Origin: Rhizobium sp. CCGE 510
Lineage (GTDB): Bacteria; Pseudomonadota; Alphaproteobacteria; Rhizobiales; Rhizobiaceae
Assembly: GCF_000292525.1 (NCBI RefSeq)
Contig: NZ_AEYF01000044.1
Location: 372,001-436,000 of the forward strand
DNA length: 64,000 nucleotides
Direction of reading: 5' to 3'
Shown: piece after piece, positions 1 through 8,365 of the stretch
Layout of the letters: every line of letters starts with the position of its first letter
Numbering within the stretch: position 1 is the stretch's first letter
Program-made: the position numbers and the translations under genes
Notes under the pieces: model-generated
The model's database searches: none
The model's input: only the letters and a program-made list of their open reading frames with translations
What the model was told of the DNA's origin: nothing

Positions 1-4
1 ATAT

Positions 5-16
5 CTTGTAGTCAAG
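5..16. promoter_or_regulatory. possible MarR operator half-palindrome
   Basis: CTTG-TAGT-CAAG lies 23 bases upstream of the MarR start codon. MarR proteins commonly bind AT-rich dyads containing TTG...CAA near their own gene, so autoregulation is plausible. Only 38 bases of upstream sequence are visible, so the site could be longer. Confidence 0.3.
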
Positions 17-38
17 CGCTGGAGAAAAGGGAAGCGGA

Positions 39-497
39 ATGGACGAAGACGTGCTTTCGACGCCGGGGCATCTTATCAGTCTTGCGGCGCGGGGCTTTGC
101 CCGGCTCAGCGAGTCACGCCTGAAACCGCTTGGTTTCGGTGTCGGCCAGTTGCCTGTGCTGGTGGCGCTGCAGAATGGCAAGGCAAGCACGCAGCGCGAT
201 CTCGCCCGCTTTGCCAAAGTGGAGCAACCGCCGATGGCGCAGATGCTTGCTCGCATGGAGCGGGACGGCCTGATCGAGCGGACACGCGACCCGGCTGACG
301 GGCGCAGCAGCCGCGTCGTGCTGACCAAGGCTGCGCGGCAAAGCATGCCGGAGGCCGTTGCGGCCTTGTTCCAGGGGAATAGCGAGGCCTTGGCGGGCTT
401 TACGGATGCGGAAGCAGCACAGCTTGTCGATCTGCTCAAGCGGCTGATCGACAATCTGGATCAGATTGCGGACGCGGAGGTTCTGCTGCGCGACTGA
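39..497 (+). CDS. MarR-family transcriptional regulator
   Basis: A 152-residue protein with the MarR layout: an N-terminal dimerisation helix, a winged helix-turn-helix at about residues 48-100 (TQRDLARFAKVEQPPMAQML, then a wing with DPADGRSSRVVLT), and a C-terminal helix pair. The DxRxxxVxLT wing is diagnostic for the family. The start is set by a purine-rich GGAGAAAAGGG a few bases upstream. The ligand and target genes cannot be read from sequence. The gene converges on the ABC exporter gene that ends 23 bases downstream, so it is not in an operon with it. Confident for the family, no claim for the function. Confidence 0.9.
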   Translation: MDEDVLSTPGHLISLAARGFARLSESRLKPLGFGVGQLPVLVALQNGKASTQRDLARFAKVEQPPMAQMLARMERDGLIERTRDPADGRSSRVVLTKAARQSMPEAVAALFQGNSEALAGFTDAEAAQLVDLLKRLIDNLDQIADAEVLLRD

Positions 498-520
498 TGA
501 ATTCCGCCACCAAGCAGACG

Positions 521-2527
521 TCAGTTTCCATTCCGCGGTTGCGCCGGCTTATTCTCGGCGGCGCTGCCCTTCGGCGGCGAACGGCGGTTCTCCAACACGC
601 GTGACAGCAAATTCCGTTTTCTCTTGCGCTTGATCAGATCGATATCGCTGACGAGCTTTGCGCCGCCCTCGCGCCGCTCCAAGGTGATCTTGCGGCTATG
701 AAAGACTTCGAGCTCAGCCCGATGCGCGACGCTGACAATGGTCACCTCGGGCAATTCATCGATCACCATCTGCATCATCTTGTCCTGGCTCTTCTCATCG
801 AGTGCCGAGGTTGCTTCATCCAGCACGATGATATCGGGCGTGTGCAGCAGGAGACGCGCAAAGGCGAGGCGCTGCTTTTCGCCGCCCGACAAGGTCTGGT
901 CCCATGGCGCGTCTTCCTCGATCTTGTCGTTCAGATAATCCAGCCCCACCTTGGCGAGAGCCTCCTTGATCCTATCCAGCGTCCAGCTATCGGCGGCGCC
1001 GGGATAGGCCACCGCGCGGCGAAGCGTGCCCGACGGGATGTAGGGCCGTTGCGGCAGCATGAACAAGCGTCGGTCGGCGTGGAAATTGACGCTGCCGTCG
1101 CCCCAGGGCCAAAGACCGGCGATCGCCCGCACCAGCGTGCTCTTGCCCGACCCGGATTCTCCGGATACGAGCACCCGCTCGCCGGGTTCGATCGCCACCT
1201 GGGTTTCCGTAACCACGGCGGTGCCGTCGTCAAGCGACACGGAGAGATCGTTCAGGCTGAGCATCGCCTCGCCCTCCGTTTCGCCACGCTTGATGCGCCC
1301 GAGCGCGTCGCTCTTTTCGGCCCGCTCCAGCCCGTCGAGCGACATCATCAGCGAAGCGATACGCCGGGCACAGGCGTTCCAATCGGCAAGACGGGGATAG
1401 TTGTCGACCAGCCATCCGAACGCGCCCTGGACGATGGCGAAAGCAGAGGCTGCCTGCATGACCTGGCCCAGCGTCATGCTGCCTTCGAGAAACTTCGGAG
1501 CGCACAGCAACACCGGCACGACCGGAGCAATCAGCATTGATCCATGCGACACCAGCGTTGTGCGCATGTGCTGGCGGGCAAGCAGCGCCCATTGTCCGAG
1601 CACATTGGCGAAGGTCTTGTCGAGGTCGTTGCGCTCCTCCTCTTCGCCGCCGAGCAATGCAATGCTCTCGCCGTTTTCGCGCACATGCGTCAGCGTGTAG
1701 CGAAATTCGGCTTCGGTTTGATTTTTAGCCTCGGAGATCTGGACAAAATGGCGGCCGATGACCGCCATCGAACTGGAGGTGATCGCGGCATAGAGAACCG
1801 CAGTGACGACGAGAAAGCCGGGAATGGTGACGGTGAATCCGGCGATCGGCAGCGTCAATGCCCCGCCGATCGTCCAGAGCACGACGATGAAGGTGGAGGC
1901 CGCCAGGAATGCGGAAATGACCCCGGCGATGAAATCGACAGGGGCTTCGGTGGCAATCCGCAAATCTTCCGAAATGCGCGCTTCGGGGTTTTTGTGGTCA
2001 CCGCCGATCAGGTTCAACTGATAATAACGGCCGTTTGCCAGCCAGCGCCCGATGACTGCGGTCGTCAGCCAGGAACGCCAGCGGCGCTGGATCATCATGC
2101 GCAGGGCGACTTGTGTGGTGACAACGGCGACGGTGCCGAGCACCAGCGGCACGAAGACGGCGCTGAGAAAATAGACGGTGGCGGCATCATGTTGCTCTAT
2201 GGCGTCGAAAATCCCGCGGTTCCAAAGATTGATTCCATATTGGAAACCGACATTGATGCCGATCAGGGCCAACAGTCCGAGGGTGCACGGCCAGGCGAGC
2301 TTATCGCCACCGCTGCCCCAGTAGTGGCGCGCGCTGATCCAGAAACGCTTGAGCAGATACTTCTTGCGCGCCTGCTCGGCCTCCTCGGGCGTCAGCTCCG
2401 GACCGGGTTCGATGGGATCTGGCGGCGGCACAACCTCGACAGTCGATGCCTTCTCGTCGAGCGACGTCTCGGAACCCTGCGGTTCGCTGCCGTCGACCGA
2501 TATCGGATTACGTTTAGCGCCGGTCAT
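521..2527 (-). CDS. SbmA/BacA-like ABC transporter, fused permease and ATPase
   Basis: A 668-residue half-transporter. A charged, Pro-rich N-terminus (about 60 residues) is followed by a membrane domain of about five to six helices (residues 80-390) of the ABC_membrane_2 type, as in SbmA/BacA and YddA. The nucleotide-binding domain has Walker A GESGSGKSTL, signature LSGGEKQR and Walker B IIVLDEATSALD. Family members act as homodimers in the inner membrane, and relatives move peptides or fatty acyl compounds. BacA itself lacks an ATPase domain, so this is the YddA/ExsE-like branch. The start codon lies in a perfect hairpin (see 2525-2546). The substrate is unknown. Confidence 0.88.
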   Translation of the reverse strand: MTGAKRNPISVDGSEPQGSETSLDEKASTVEVVPPPDPIEPGPELTPEEAEQARKKYLLKRFWISARHYWGSGGDKLAWPCTLGLLALIGINVGFQYGINLWNRGIFDAIEQHDAATVYFLSAVFVPLVLGTVAVVTTQVALRMMIQRRWRSWLTTAVIGRWLANGRYYQLNLIGGDHKNPEARISEDLRIATEAPVDFIAGVISAFLAASTFIVVLWTIGGALTLPIAGFTVTIPGFLVVTAVLYAAITSSSMAVIGRHFVQISEAKNQTEAEFRYTLTHVRENGESIALLGGEEEERNDLDKTFANVLGQWALLARQHMRTTLVSHGSMLIAPVVPVLLCAPKFLEGSMTLGQVMQAASAFAIVQGAFGWLVDNYPRLADWNACARRIASLMMSLDGLERAEKSDALGRIKRGETEGEAMLSLNDLSVSLDDGTAVVTETQVAIEPGERVLVSGESGSGKSTLVRAIAGLWPWGDGSVNFHADRRLFMLPQRPYIPSGTLRRAVAYPGAADSWTLDRIKEALAKVGLDYLNDKIEEDAPWDQTLSGGEKQRLAFARLLLHTPDIIVLDEATSALDEKSQDKMMQMVIDELPEVTIVSVAHRAELEVFHSRKITLERREGGAKLVSDIDLIKRKRKRNLLSRVLENRRSPPKGSAAENKPAQPRNGN

Positions 2528-2546
2528 AAGCCGATAACGGCTTATG
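2525..2546 (-). promoter_or_regulatory. perfect hairpin covering the ABC exporter start codon
   Basis: Nine-base arms CATAAGCCG and CGGCTTATG flank an ATAA loop. On the minus strand the 3' arm of the stem ends exactly with the ATG of the ABC transporter gene, so in mRNA the start codon would be paired. It could also be a DNA operator dyad. There is no T-run, so it is not a terminator. Confidence 0.55.
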
Positions 2547-2602
2547 GATCAGAAGGTTTCATGATGCGGATGGGGAGGCGGTGTTTGGCGTTGTGCCGTG
2601 CA

Positions 2603-2826
2603 GCCCCCTCATCCGACCCTCCGGGCCACCGACCGGGGTTGAGCCACGGGTCTCAACCCGTCCTTCGGACCCCCGCTGGGGAGAAGAGGGGAGAATGCCG
2701 TTTCGGCATCGACCCTATTGAACGAAGTGCCTTTAAACAGGCGGTGCGTTCGAGCAATGTCGGTGCGCCTCGCTCCCTCTTCTCCCCTCGGGGAGAAGAG
2801 GGAGCGAAGGGTCGGATGAGGGGGCC
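2603..2826. repeat. RIME-like intergenic mosaic repeat, copy 1
   Basis: Begins CCCCCTCATCCG and ends CGGATGAGGGGG, with inner palindromes around CTTCTCCCC/GGGGAGAAG. It carries an extra module at about 2626-2675 (TCAACCCGTCCTTCGGAC and its flanks) that recurs in two other copies of the window. This is the Rhizobium intergenic mosaic type of element: non-coding, and probably folding into long stems when transcribed. Confidence 0.8.
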
Positions 2827-2861
2827 ACACGGTACGCCCTTTCGTCATCCTTCGCTTACGC

Positions 2862-3761
2862 TCAACCGCTCTCGGTCGCCAACTGCGGCAGGGATTGCAG
2901 CAGGGTCTGGCGGGCGGAGCGCAGGTGGACGCGGCAGGCGGTTTCGATCGCCGCCTGGTCGCCGGATTCGAGCGCCGCGATATAATCCAGATGTTCGTGG
3001 ATGGCGCGCTCGTTGCGCTCGCGGGCGGCGGTCTTGTTCCACTGATAGTGATAGTGAAAGACGATGGCGATGGCGTCGTAGAAATCGGCGATGAAGCGGT
3101 TTTTCGAAGCGCGGTGGATCACCAGGTGGAAGCGCTCGTCGAGAACGGAGAAATCCTTGTAGCGCTGGTTGATGTCGGCAAGCATGGCGTGATGTTCGTC
3201 GCGGATGGCGGCGAGATCGGCCCAGCCCTGGCTATCCCTGGGGAGCCGGCCGAATTCGGCGGCGGAATGCAGCTCGAACATCTCGCGCACATCGGCAAGT
3301 TCGAGGGCGAATTCGCGGGTAAAGCCTTTCAGCGTCCAATGGCTGTTCGGCCGCTTCTCGATGAGGCCGAAGCGAGAGAAGCGGATCAGGAATTCGCGCA
3401 CGCTTGTTGTGCCGGTGCCGATCTCGCGGGCAAGCTCCAGCTCGTTGATCTGCATGCCGGGGGCTGCATCATCGGCGAGGATGCGCTGCATGAAGCTGCG
3501 CTCGATGATATCATGCAGGGAGTCAGTTTCCTCAGAGGGAAAGAGGTCGCGGTCAGTCGGCTGGCGCAGCACGGTCTTCTGGCGTTTGTTCCAGCGGATG
3601 ATGCCTTCTTCGCTGAGGCGGGTCAGGATGGCGCGCGCCGTCGAGCGGCTGACGCCGAGCTGGGCGGCAATCTCCGGTTCCGAGGGCAGTGCCGTATCCG
3701 TGCGAAGGGCCACGGCATACCTATTATAGGCTTCCTTGAAGACCGTATTCTGCCTTGCCAC
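2862..3761 (-). CDS. GntR-family regulator with two winged-helix domains
   Basis: A 299-residue protein if read from the GTG at 3761, which has a GGAAAGCGGGG ribosome site upstream; the frame stays open further upstream without homologous-looking sequence. Residues about 8-65 form a GntR winged helix (LPSEPEIAAQLGVSRSTAR). Residues about 75-145 form a second one (NELELAREIGTGTTSVREFL). An FCD-like all-helical effector domain follows. Ordinary FCD-type GntR proteins have one DNA-binding domain. The gene is divergent from the sugar operon, and similar AT-rich sites precede both operon segments, so a sugar-responsive repressor is inferred. Confidence 0.85.
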   Translation of the reverse strand: MARQNTVFKEAYNRYAVALRTDTALPSEPEIAAQLGVSRSTARAILTRLSEEGIIRWNKRQKTVLRQPTDRDLFPSEETDSLHDIIERSFMQRILADDAAPGMQINELELAREIGTGTTSVREFLIRFSRFGLIEKRPNSHWTLKGFTREFALELADVREMFELHSAAEFGRLPRDSQGWADLAAIRDEHHAMLADINQRYKDFSVLDERFHLVIHRASKNRFIADFYDAIAIVFHYHYQWNKTAARERNERAIHEHLDYIAALESGDQAAIETACRVHLRSARQTLLQSLPQLATESG

Positions 3762-3900
3762 CAGACCCCGCTTTCCGCCCTCGTGCCCGCGCCTCTGCAA
3801 AGCAGGGCAAACAGACCGGGGCTTGTTCAAACGACCTTCTAGCTTATTTCCGGTCGCCTGCGGCTCATTGCCTCCCTCGTCCACAGGATCAATATTCCCG

Positions 3901-3930
3901 TTGACTTGAAAATGTTTATTGTAGATAAAA
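3901..3930 (+). promoter_or_regulatory. promoter and GntR-type operator for the sugar operon
   Basis: TTGACT at 3901-3906 and GATAAA at 3924-3929 with 17 bases between form a sigma-70-like promoter. It overlaps the imperfect dyad TTTATTGTAGATAAA (about 3915-3929), which resembles the perfect palindrome at 7244-7259 upstream of the second half of the locus. Repression by the adjacent GntR protein is inferred. Confidence 0.5.
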
Positions 3931-3986
3931 AACAAAATCAATGCGCATTCGCCGATGCAGCGAGCGTTTCCTAAATTCGATAGTTG

Positions 3987-4034
3987 GAGCATGATGTCGT
4001 CCGAAAACCGCTCAGACTTTTCGGCATCATGCTC
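3987..4034. repeat. Rhizobium extragenic palindrome (GAAAACCGCT family), copy 1
   Basis: Outer arms GAGCATGATG / CATCATGCTC and inner arms CCGAAAA / TTTTCGG form a long stem just before the TTG start of the dehydratase gene. The core GAAAACCGCT...ACTTTTC recurs at 5565-5608. Confidence 0.75.
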
Positions 4035-4048
4035 TGGGGAGAAGAGAC

Positions 4049-5551
4049 TTGGACAAACTGCCTTGGATCATTCTGTCGGCCGGTGACAATGTCGCGGTCG
4101 CAACGGCGGCCATCGCGCCGGGTTCTACGGTTGCCGGCATTGAAACCCGTGAAAAAATCGACCCCGGCCACAAGGTGGCGATTTCAGATATTCCGCTCGG
4201 CGCCGCCGTGGTGAAATACGGACAGGCGATCGGCCGCACGACGGCCGAGGTCAAGGCCGGCGACCATGTGCACAGCCACAACCTGCATTTCGAAAACGAC
4301 CGGTTGGCGGCGACCGCCAATTCGGCGCCGGAGATGGCGACGAGTGAGGACAGGGCGCGTACCTTCATGGGCTATCGCCGCGCCGATGGGCGGGCGGCGA
4401 CGCGCAACTATATCGGCATCATCGCCAGCGTGAACTGTTCCACCACGGTCTGCCGGGCGATCGCCGACGAGGCCAACCGGACGATCCTGCCGCATTACGA
4501 AGGCATCGACGGTTTCGTGCCGATCGTGCACGACCAGGGCTGCGGCATGAGCTCGACCGGCGACGGCATGAACGTTCTGCACCGGACGCTTGCCGGCTAT
4601 ACCAGACATGTCAATTTTGGCGGCGTGCTGATGATCGGCCTCGGCTGCGAGGTCAATCAGCTGACGCTCTATGGCCAGAGCGGCGCCGGCGCCTCGAAGC
4701 GGCATTTCAACATTCAGGATGCCGGCGGTTCACGCCGCGCGGTCGAGCGGGCCATGGGGATGTTGCGTGAAATCGCCGCCGATGTCGGCAAGGAAAAGCG
4801 CGTGCCGATGTCGATCGGCGAGATCATCATCGGCCTGCAATGCGGCGGCTCGGACGGGTTTTCCGGGATCACCGCCAATCCGGCGCTGGGTATTGCGGCC
4901 GATCTGCTGGCGGCTGCCGGCGGCACGGCAATCCTCTCCGAGACCTCGGAAATCTATGGCGCCGAACACCTGCTGCGCAGCCGCGCCGTCAGCGACGAGG
5001 TGGCCAACAAGCTCGACGAGAAGATCGCCTGGTGGGAAGATTATGTCGCCCTGCACGGCGCCTCGCTCGACAACAACCCCTCGCCCGGCAACAAGCGCGG
5101 CGGTCTCACCACCATTCTGGAAAAGTCGCTCGGCGCGGTTGCCAAGGGTGGGCGCTCGCCGCTGACGGCAGTCTACGGTTATGCCGAGCGGGTCACCGCC
5201 CCCGGCCTCGTCTTCATGGACACACCCGGCTACGACCCGGTCTCGGCGACCGGCCAGGTGGCGGGCGGGGCAAACATGATCGCCTTTACCACGGGCCGCG
5301 GCAGCTGCTTCGGCTGCCGGCCGGCGCCATCGCTGAAGCTTTCCAGCAATTCGGCGCTCTATGCCTCGATGGAAGAGGATATGGACATCGATTGCGGCAC
5401 GATCGCCACCGGCGATGCGACGATCAGCGGCAAGGGCCGCGAGATCTTCGAGCTGATCGTCGACACGGCCTCGGGCAAGAAGACCAAGAGCGAACTCTTC
5501 GGCTACGGCGACAATGAATTCGTGCCATGGCATCTGGGTGCGACGCTCTAA
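4049..5551 (+). CDS. UxaA-family altronate/galactarate-type dehydratase
   Basis: A 500-residue protein read from a TTG start with a strong GGGGAGAAGAG ribosome site. It has an N-terminal SAF domain (residues 1-85, ending in DHVHSHN) fused to the UxaA large domain. Conserved cysteine and glycine motifs are visible: HDQGCGM, GLGCEVN, LQCGGSDGFSG and GRGSCFG. The family removes water from sugar acids such as D-altronate, galactarate or related aldonates, in an iron-dependent reaction. With an aldose dehydrogenase and a FucU mutarotase downstream, an L-fuconate, L-galactonate or D-altronate type substrate is likely; the exact one is inference. First gene of the sugar operon. Confidence 0.88.
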   Translation: MDKLPWIILSAGDNVAVATAAIAPGSTVAGIETREKIDPGHKVAISDIPLGAAVVKYGQAIGRTTAEVKAGDHVHSHNLHFENDRLAATANSAPEMATSEDRARTFMGYRRADGRAATRNYIGIIASVNCSTTVCRAIADEANRTILPHYEGIDGFVPIVHDQGCGMSSTGDGMNVLHRTLAGYTRHVNFGGVLMIGLGCEVNQLTLYGQSGAGASKRHFNIQDAGGSRRAVERAMGMLREIAADVGKEKRVPMSIGEIIIGLQCGGSDGFSGITANPALGIAADLLAAAGGTAILSETSEIYGAEHLLRSRAVSDEVANKLDEKIAWWEDYVALHGASLDNNPSPGNKRGGLTTILEKSLGAVAKGGRSPLTAVYGYAERVTAPGLVFMDTPGYDPVSATGQVAGGANMIAFTTGRGSCFGCRPAPSLKLSSNSALYASMEEDMDIDCGTIATGDATISGKGREIFELIVDTASGKKTKSELFGYGDNEFVPWHLGATL

Positions 5552-5564
5552 CTCTTTGTTTTAC

Positions 5565-5608
5565 GCAATTCCGGACGGAAAACCGCTTCACACTTTTCCT
5601 GGAATTGC
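5565..5608. repeat. Rhizobium extragenic palindrome (GAAAACCGCT family), copy 2
   Basis: Arms GCAATTCC and GGAATTGC enclose GGAAAACCGCTTCACACTTTTCC. It fills the gap between the dehydratase and the aldo/keto reductase and shares its core with the element at 3987-4034. Confidence 0.75.
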
Positions 5609-5639
5609 TCTGAATCCCAAGACTTGGCGAGGAGGCATG

Positions 5640-6659
5640 ATGAAGACGAGACGGATCGGCAAGACCAAGCTCGAGGTGACCGAAATCAGTTTCGGCGCTG
5701 CGGCGCTCGGCGGTCTTTACCGCGCCTGCCCGCGCGAGGTAGCGATGGACACGCTGCAGGCGGCCTGGGACAGCGGCATCCGCTATTTCGACGTGGCGCC
5801 CTGGTATGGGCTCGGCCTTGCCGAACGCCGGGTCGGCGATTTCCTGCGCGACCAGGCGGATGGCAGTTACGTGCTGTCCACCAAGGTCGGCCGGCTGCTC
5901 AGGCCGGTGCCGACCGGCACCGTGCCCGATTACAGCTATGTCGATCCGCTCTCCTTCGATGCCGATTACGACTATTCCTATGACGGCATCATGCGCTCGG
6001 TCGAGTTCAGCTATGCCCGCCTCGGCCTCAACCGCATCGATATTCTCTATGTGCACGATCTCGGCGGTTACACACATGGCGCGGCGAAGAACGCCGTCTA
6101 CCAGAAGCAGTTTCTCGATTCCGGCGTGAAGGCGCTGGAGGAGCTTCGCTCATCAGGCGCGATCTCGGCCTTCGGCCTCGGCGTCAACGAAGTGCCAGTC
6201 TGCCTCGACGTCATGCGCCATGCCGATCTCGACTGCATCCTGATGGCCGGCCGCTACACGCTGCTCGACCGTTCGGCGGTCGCCGAACTCTTGCCGCTCT
6301 GCCTGAAGAAGGGCACGTCGCTGGTCGTCGGCGGCGTCTTCAATTCCGGCATTCTCGCCACGGGTCCGGTGCCGGGTGCGCATTTCGACTATATGCCGGC
6401 CGATGACGACGTGCTTGCCAAGGTCGGCGCCATGGAGGCGATCGCCAAGCGCCACGGCGTGCCGCTGGCTGCGCCTGCCCTGCAGTTTGCGCTGCGCGAA
6501 CCGATTGTCGCATCGGTGCTGATGGGCACCGCCAAGCCGTCGAGCCTGATCCGCAACATGGAAATCCTCGAACCGCGGCTTGCCGATGAGATCTATGCCG
6601 AATTCGAACCCTATACGCTGGTCGCGCCGCCGCTCGGCGCCGAAGCTGTCCGCGTCTGA
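5640..6659 (+). CDS. aldo/keto reductase, aldose 1-dehydrogenase type
   Basis: A 339-residue TIM-barrel oxidoreductase of the D-threo-aldose 1-dehydrogenase / L-fucose or L-galactose dehydrogenase / pyridoxal 4-dehydrogenase branch. The catalytic tetrad is present: Asp in RYFDVAPWYG, Tyr in the same motif, Lys in LSTKVGR and His in YVHDLGG. NADP-binding residues lie near the C-terminus (GTAKPSSLIRN). Two ATGs are in tandem at 5637 and 5640; GGAGG at 5631-5635 favours the second. It would oxidise the free sugar at C1 to a lactone. It is followed after nine bases by the mutarotase gene, which would supply the right anomer. Confidence 0.85.
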   Translation: MKTRRIGKTKLEVTEISFGAAALGGLYRACPREVAMDTLQAAWDSGIRYFDVAPWYGLGLAERRVGDFLRDQADGSYVLSTKVGRLLRPVPTGTVPDYSYVDPLSFDADYDYSYDGIMRSVEFSYARLGLNRIDILYVHDLGGYTHGAAKNAVYQKQFLDSGVKALEELRSSGAISAFGLGVNEVPVCLDVMRHADLDCILMAGRYTLLDRSAVAELLPLCLKKGTSLVVGGVFNSGILATGPVPGAHFDYMPADDDVLAKVGAMEAIAKRHGVPLAAPALQFALREPIVASVLMGTAKPSSLIRNMEILEPRLADEIYAEFEPYTLVAPPLGAEAVRV

Positions 6660-6668
6660 GGAGACACT

Positions 6669-7115
6669 ATGCTCAAGGGTATTCATCCGCTGCTCGGCCC
6701 CGACCTGCTTCACGCGCTGAAGACGATGGGACATGGCGACGACATCGTCATATCCGACGCCAATTTCCCCTCGGGCTCGATGGGCCCGCCGGTCATTCGC
6801 GCCGACGGCGTCAGCGCCACTGCTATGGCCGATGCGATCCTCGCCCACATGCCGCTCGACACCTTCGTGCCGGAAGCGGCGTGGCGGATGGAGGTGGTCG
6901 GCGACCCGCACGCCGTGCCGGAGGTCTGCGCCGAGTTCCAACAGATCGTTGCTAGGCGCGCCGGCGATTTTCCGATCGTGCCGGTCGAGCGTTTCGCTTT
7001 CTACGCGATGGCCCGCAAGGCCACCTATATCGTCGCGACGACGGAATTCCGGCTGTACGGCAACCTGATTTTGAAAAAGGGCGTCGTGCATCCGCATGAG
7101 GTCGATCTGGGCTGA
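6669..7115 (+). CDS. fucU: L-fucose mutarotase-like protein (FucU/RbsD family)
   Basis: 148 residues, full length for the family. The conserved N-terminal MLKGIHPLLGPDLLHAL, the active-site TMGHGDDIVISDANFP with its His, and the C-terminal RLYGNLILKKGV with a Tyr-Gly-Asn are all present. FucU proteins interconvert alpha and beta anomers of L-fucose and similar pyranoses. The gene is nine bases behind the aldose dehydrogenase, so the two are almost certainly translated from one message. A paralogue lies at 39937-40413 beside frcR. Confidence 0.9.
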   Translation: MLKGIHPLLGPDLLHALKTMGHGDDIVISDANFPSGSMGPPVIRADGVSATAMADAILAHMPLDTFVPEAAWRMEVVGDPHAVPEVCAEFQQIVARRAGDFPIVPVERFAFYAMARKATYIVATTEFRLYGNLILKKGVVHPHEVDLG

Positions 7116-7243
7116 TACCTATTTTAGGTTATCGTGGTATTGGAATAAAATCAGTTGCTTGAGAGGAATTTGCCAAAGCAAAAAAGCCGGTTTGACGCTC
7201 TTGCAATTTGATTGCGCCTCGGCTAGCTTCTCCCTGCAAATGT

Positions 7244-7259
7244 TTTTTATCGATAAAAA
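7244..7259. promoter_or_regulatory. perfect 16-bp palindrome, probable GntR operator
   Basis: TTTTTATCGATAAAAA is perfectly symmetric and sits 65 bases upstream of the binding-protein start. It lies about 15 bases downstream of a candidate promoter (TTGCAA at 7201, CTAGCT at 7223). It shares AAATGTTT-N-GATAAAAA with the region 3909-3930 upstream of the dehydratase, suggesting one regulator controls both transcripts. Confidence 0.6.
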
Positions 7260-7323
7260 TCGTCCGCCTGCGTTCAGCGGCCGATTTACTCGGAGGAGAA
7301 CGCATCTTGAGAGGAGAACCCTT

Positions 7324-8313
7324 ATGACTATCGTGAAATCCCTTCTGTCCCGTCGCGCCTTTACGGCGCTTGCCGGCGCTGCCGTTATCGCCACTGCGAT
7401 GCCGGTTACGTCCTTTGCCGCCGACGTGACGATCCCGATCATCGTCAAGGACACGACGTCCTTCTACTGGCAGATCGTTCTGGCCGGCGCCCGCAAGGCA
7501 GGCCAGGATCTCGGCGTCAAGGTACCGGAACTCGGCGCCCAGGCTGAGTCCGACGTCAACGGCCAGATCAGCATTCTTGAGAACGCCGTTGCCGGCAAGC
7601 CGGCCGCCGTCGTGATCTCGCCGACCGAATTCAAGGCGCTCGGCAAGCCGATCGATGAAGCCGCCAAGTCTGTTCCGATCATCGGTATCGACTCAGGCGC
7701 CGACTCCAAGGCGTTCAAGTCGTTCCTGACGACCGACAACGTCCAGGGCGGCCGCATCGCCGCCGATGGCCTGGCTGCCGCCGTCAAGGAAATGACGGGC
7801 AAGGAAGAGGGCGAAATCGTCATCCTCACCAATCTTCCCGGCGTCGGCTCGCTGGAACAGCGCCGCGAAGGCTTCCTGGATCAGATCAAGACCAAGCATC
7901 CCGGCCTGAAGGTCATTGCCGACAAGTACGGCGACGGCCAGGCAACGACCGGCCTCAACATGATGACCGACCTGATTACGGCCAACCCGAAGCTCGTCGG
8001 CGTCTTCGCCTCGAACCTGATCCTGGCGCAGGGTGTCGGCCAGGCGATCGCCGAAAACAAGCTCGGCGACAAGATCAAGGTCATCGGCTTCGACAGCGAC
8101 GACAAGACGGTCGGCTTCCTCAAGGAGGGCTCCATTGCCGGCCTCGTCGTTCAGGACCCTTACCGCATGGGTTATGACGGCATCAAGACCGCGCTTGCCG
8201 TCTCCAAGGGCGAGAAGGTCGAAGCCAATGTCGACACCGGCGCCAACCTCGTCACCAAGGCGAACATGGCCGATCCGAAGATCGACGCGCTGCTGAACCC
8301 GAAGATCAAGTAA
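7324..8313 (+). CDS. sugar ABC transporter, periplasmic binding protein
   Basis: 329 residues from the ATG at 7324, which has GAGGAGAA upstream. The N-terminus has a twin-arginine-like SRRAFT, a hydrophobic core and a cleavage region ending SFAADV. The mature protein is a ribose-binding-type (Peripla_BP_4) fold, with VGVFASNLILAQGVGQA and GFDSDDKTVGFL typical of the sugar-binding cleft. It would deliver a pentose or hexose to the ATPase and permease encoded next. A strong hairpin with a T-run directly follows the stop codon, so this gene should be expressed above the membrane genes. Confidence 0.9.
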   Translation: MTIVKSLLSRRAFTALAGAAVIATAMPVTSFAADVTIPIIVKDTTSFYWQIVLAGARKAGQDLGVKVPELGAQAESDVNGQISILENAVAGKPAAVVISPTEFKALGKPIDEAAKSVPIIGIDSGADSKAFKSFLTTDNVQGGRIAADGLAAAVKEMTGKEEGEIVILTNLPGVGSLEQRREGFLDQIKTKHPGLKVIADKYGDGQATTGLNMMTDLITANPKLVGVFASNLILAQGVGQAIAENKLGDKIKVIGFDSDDKTVGFLKEGSIAGLVVQDPYRMGYDGIKTALAVSKGEKVEANVDTGANLVTKANMADPKIDALLNPKIK

Positions 8314-8326
8314 CAAAGACTGACGG

Positions 8327-8360
8327 GCCGCGCCGGCTTCAAAAACCGGCGCGGCTTTTT
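8327..8360 (+). terminator. intercistronic rho-independent terminator/attenuator
   Basis: A perfect ten-base stem GCCGCGCCGG / CCGGCGCGGC with a nine-base loop is followed by TTTTT. It lies between the binding-protein gene and the ATPase gene of the same importer, so partial read-through is expected. Confidence 0.85.
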
Positions 8361-8365
8361 CCATC

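Noticed and set aside
1544..3094. Long plus-strand open frame of 516 codons
   Set aside because: Antisense to the ABC exporter and the RIME repeat; composition is low-complexity Gly/Asp/Arg with no domain, typical of GC-rich shadow frames.
7096..7323. N-terminal extension of the sugar-binding protein
   Set aside because: It would precede the signal peptide and cross the promoter and palindrome; GAGGAGAA just before 7324 sets the start.
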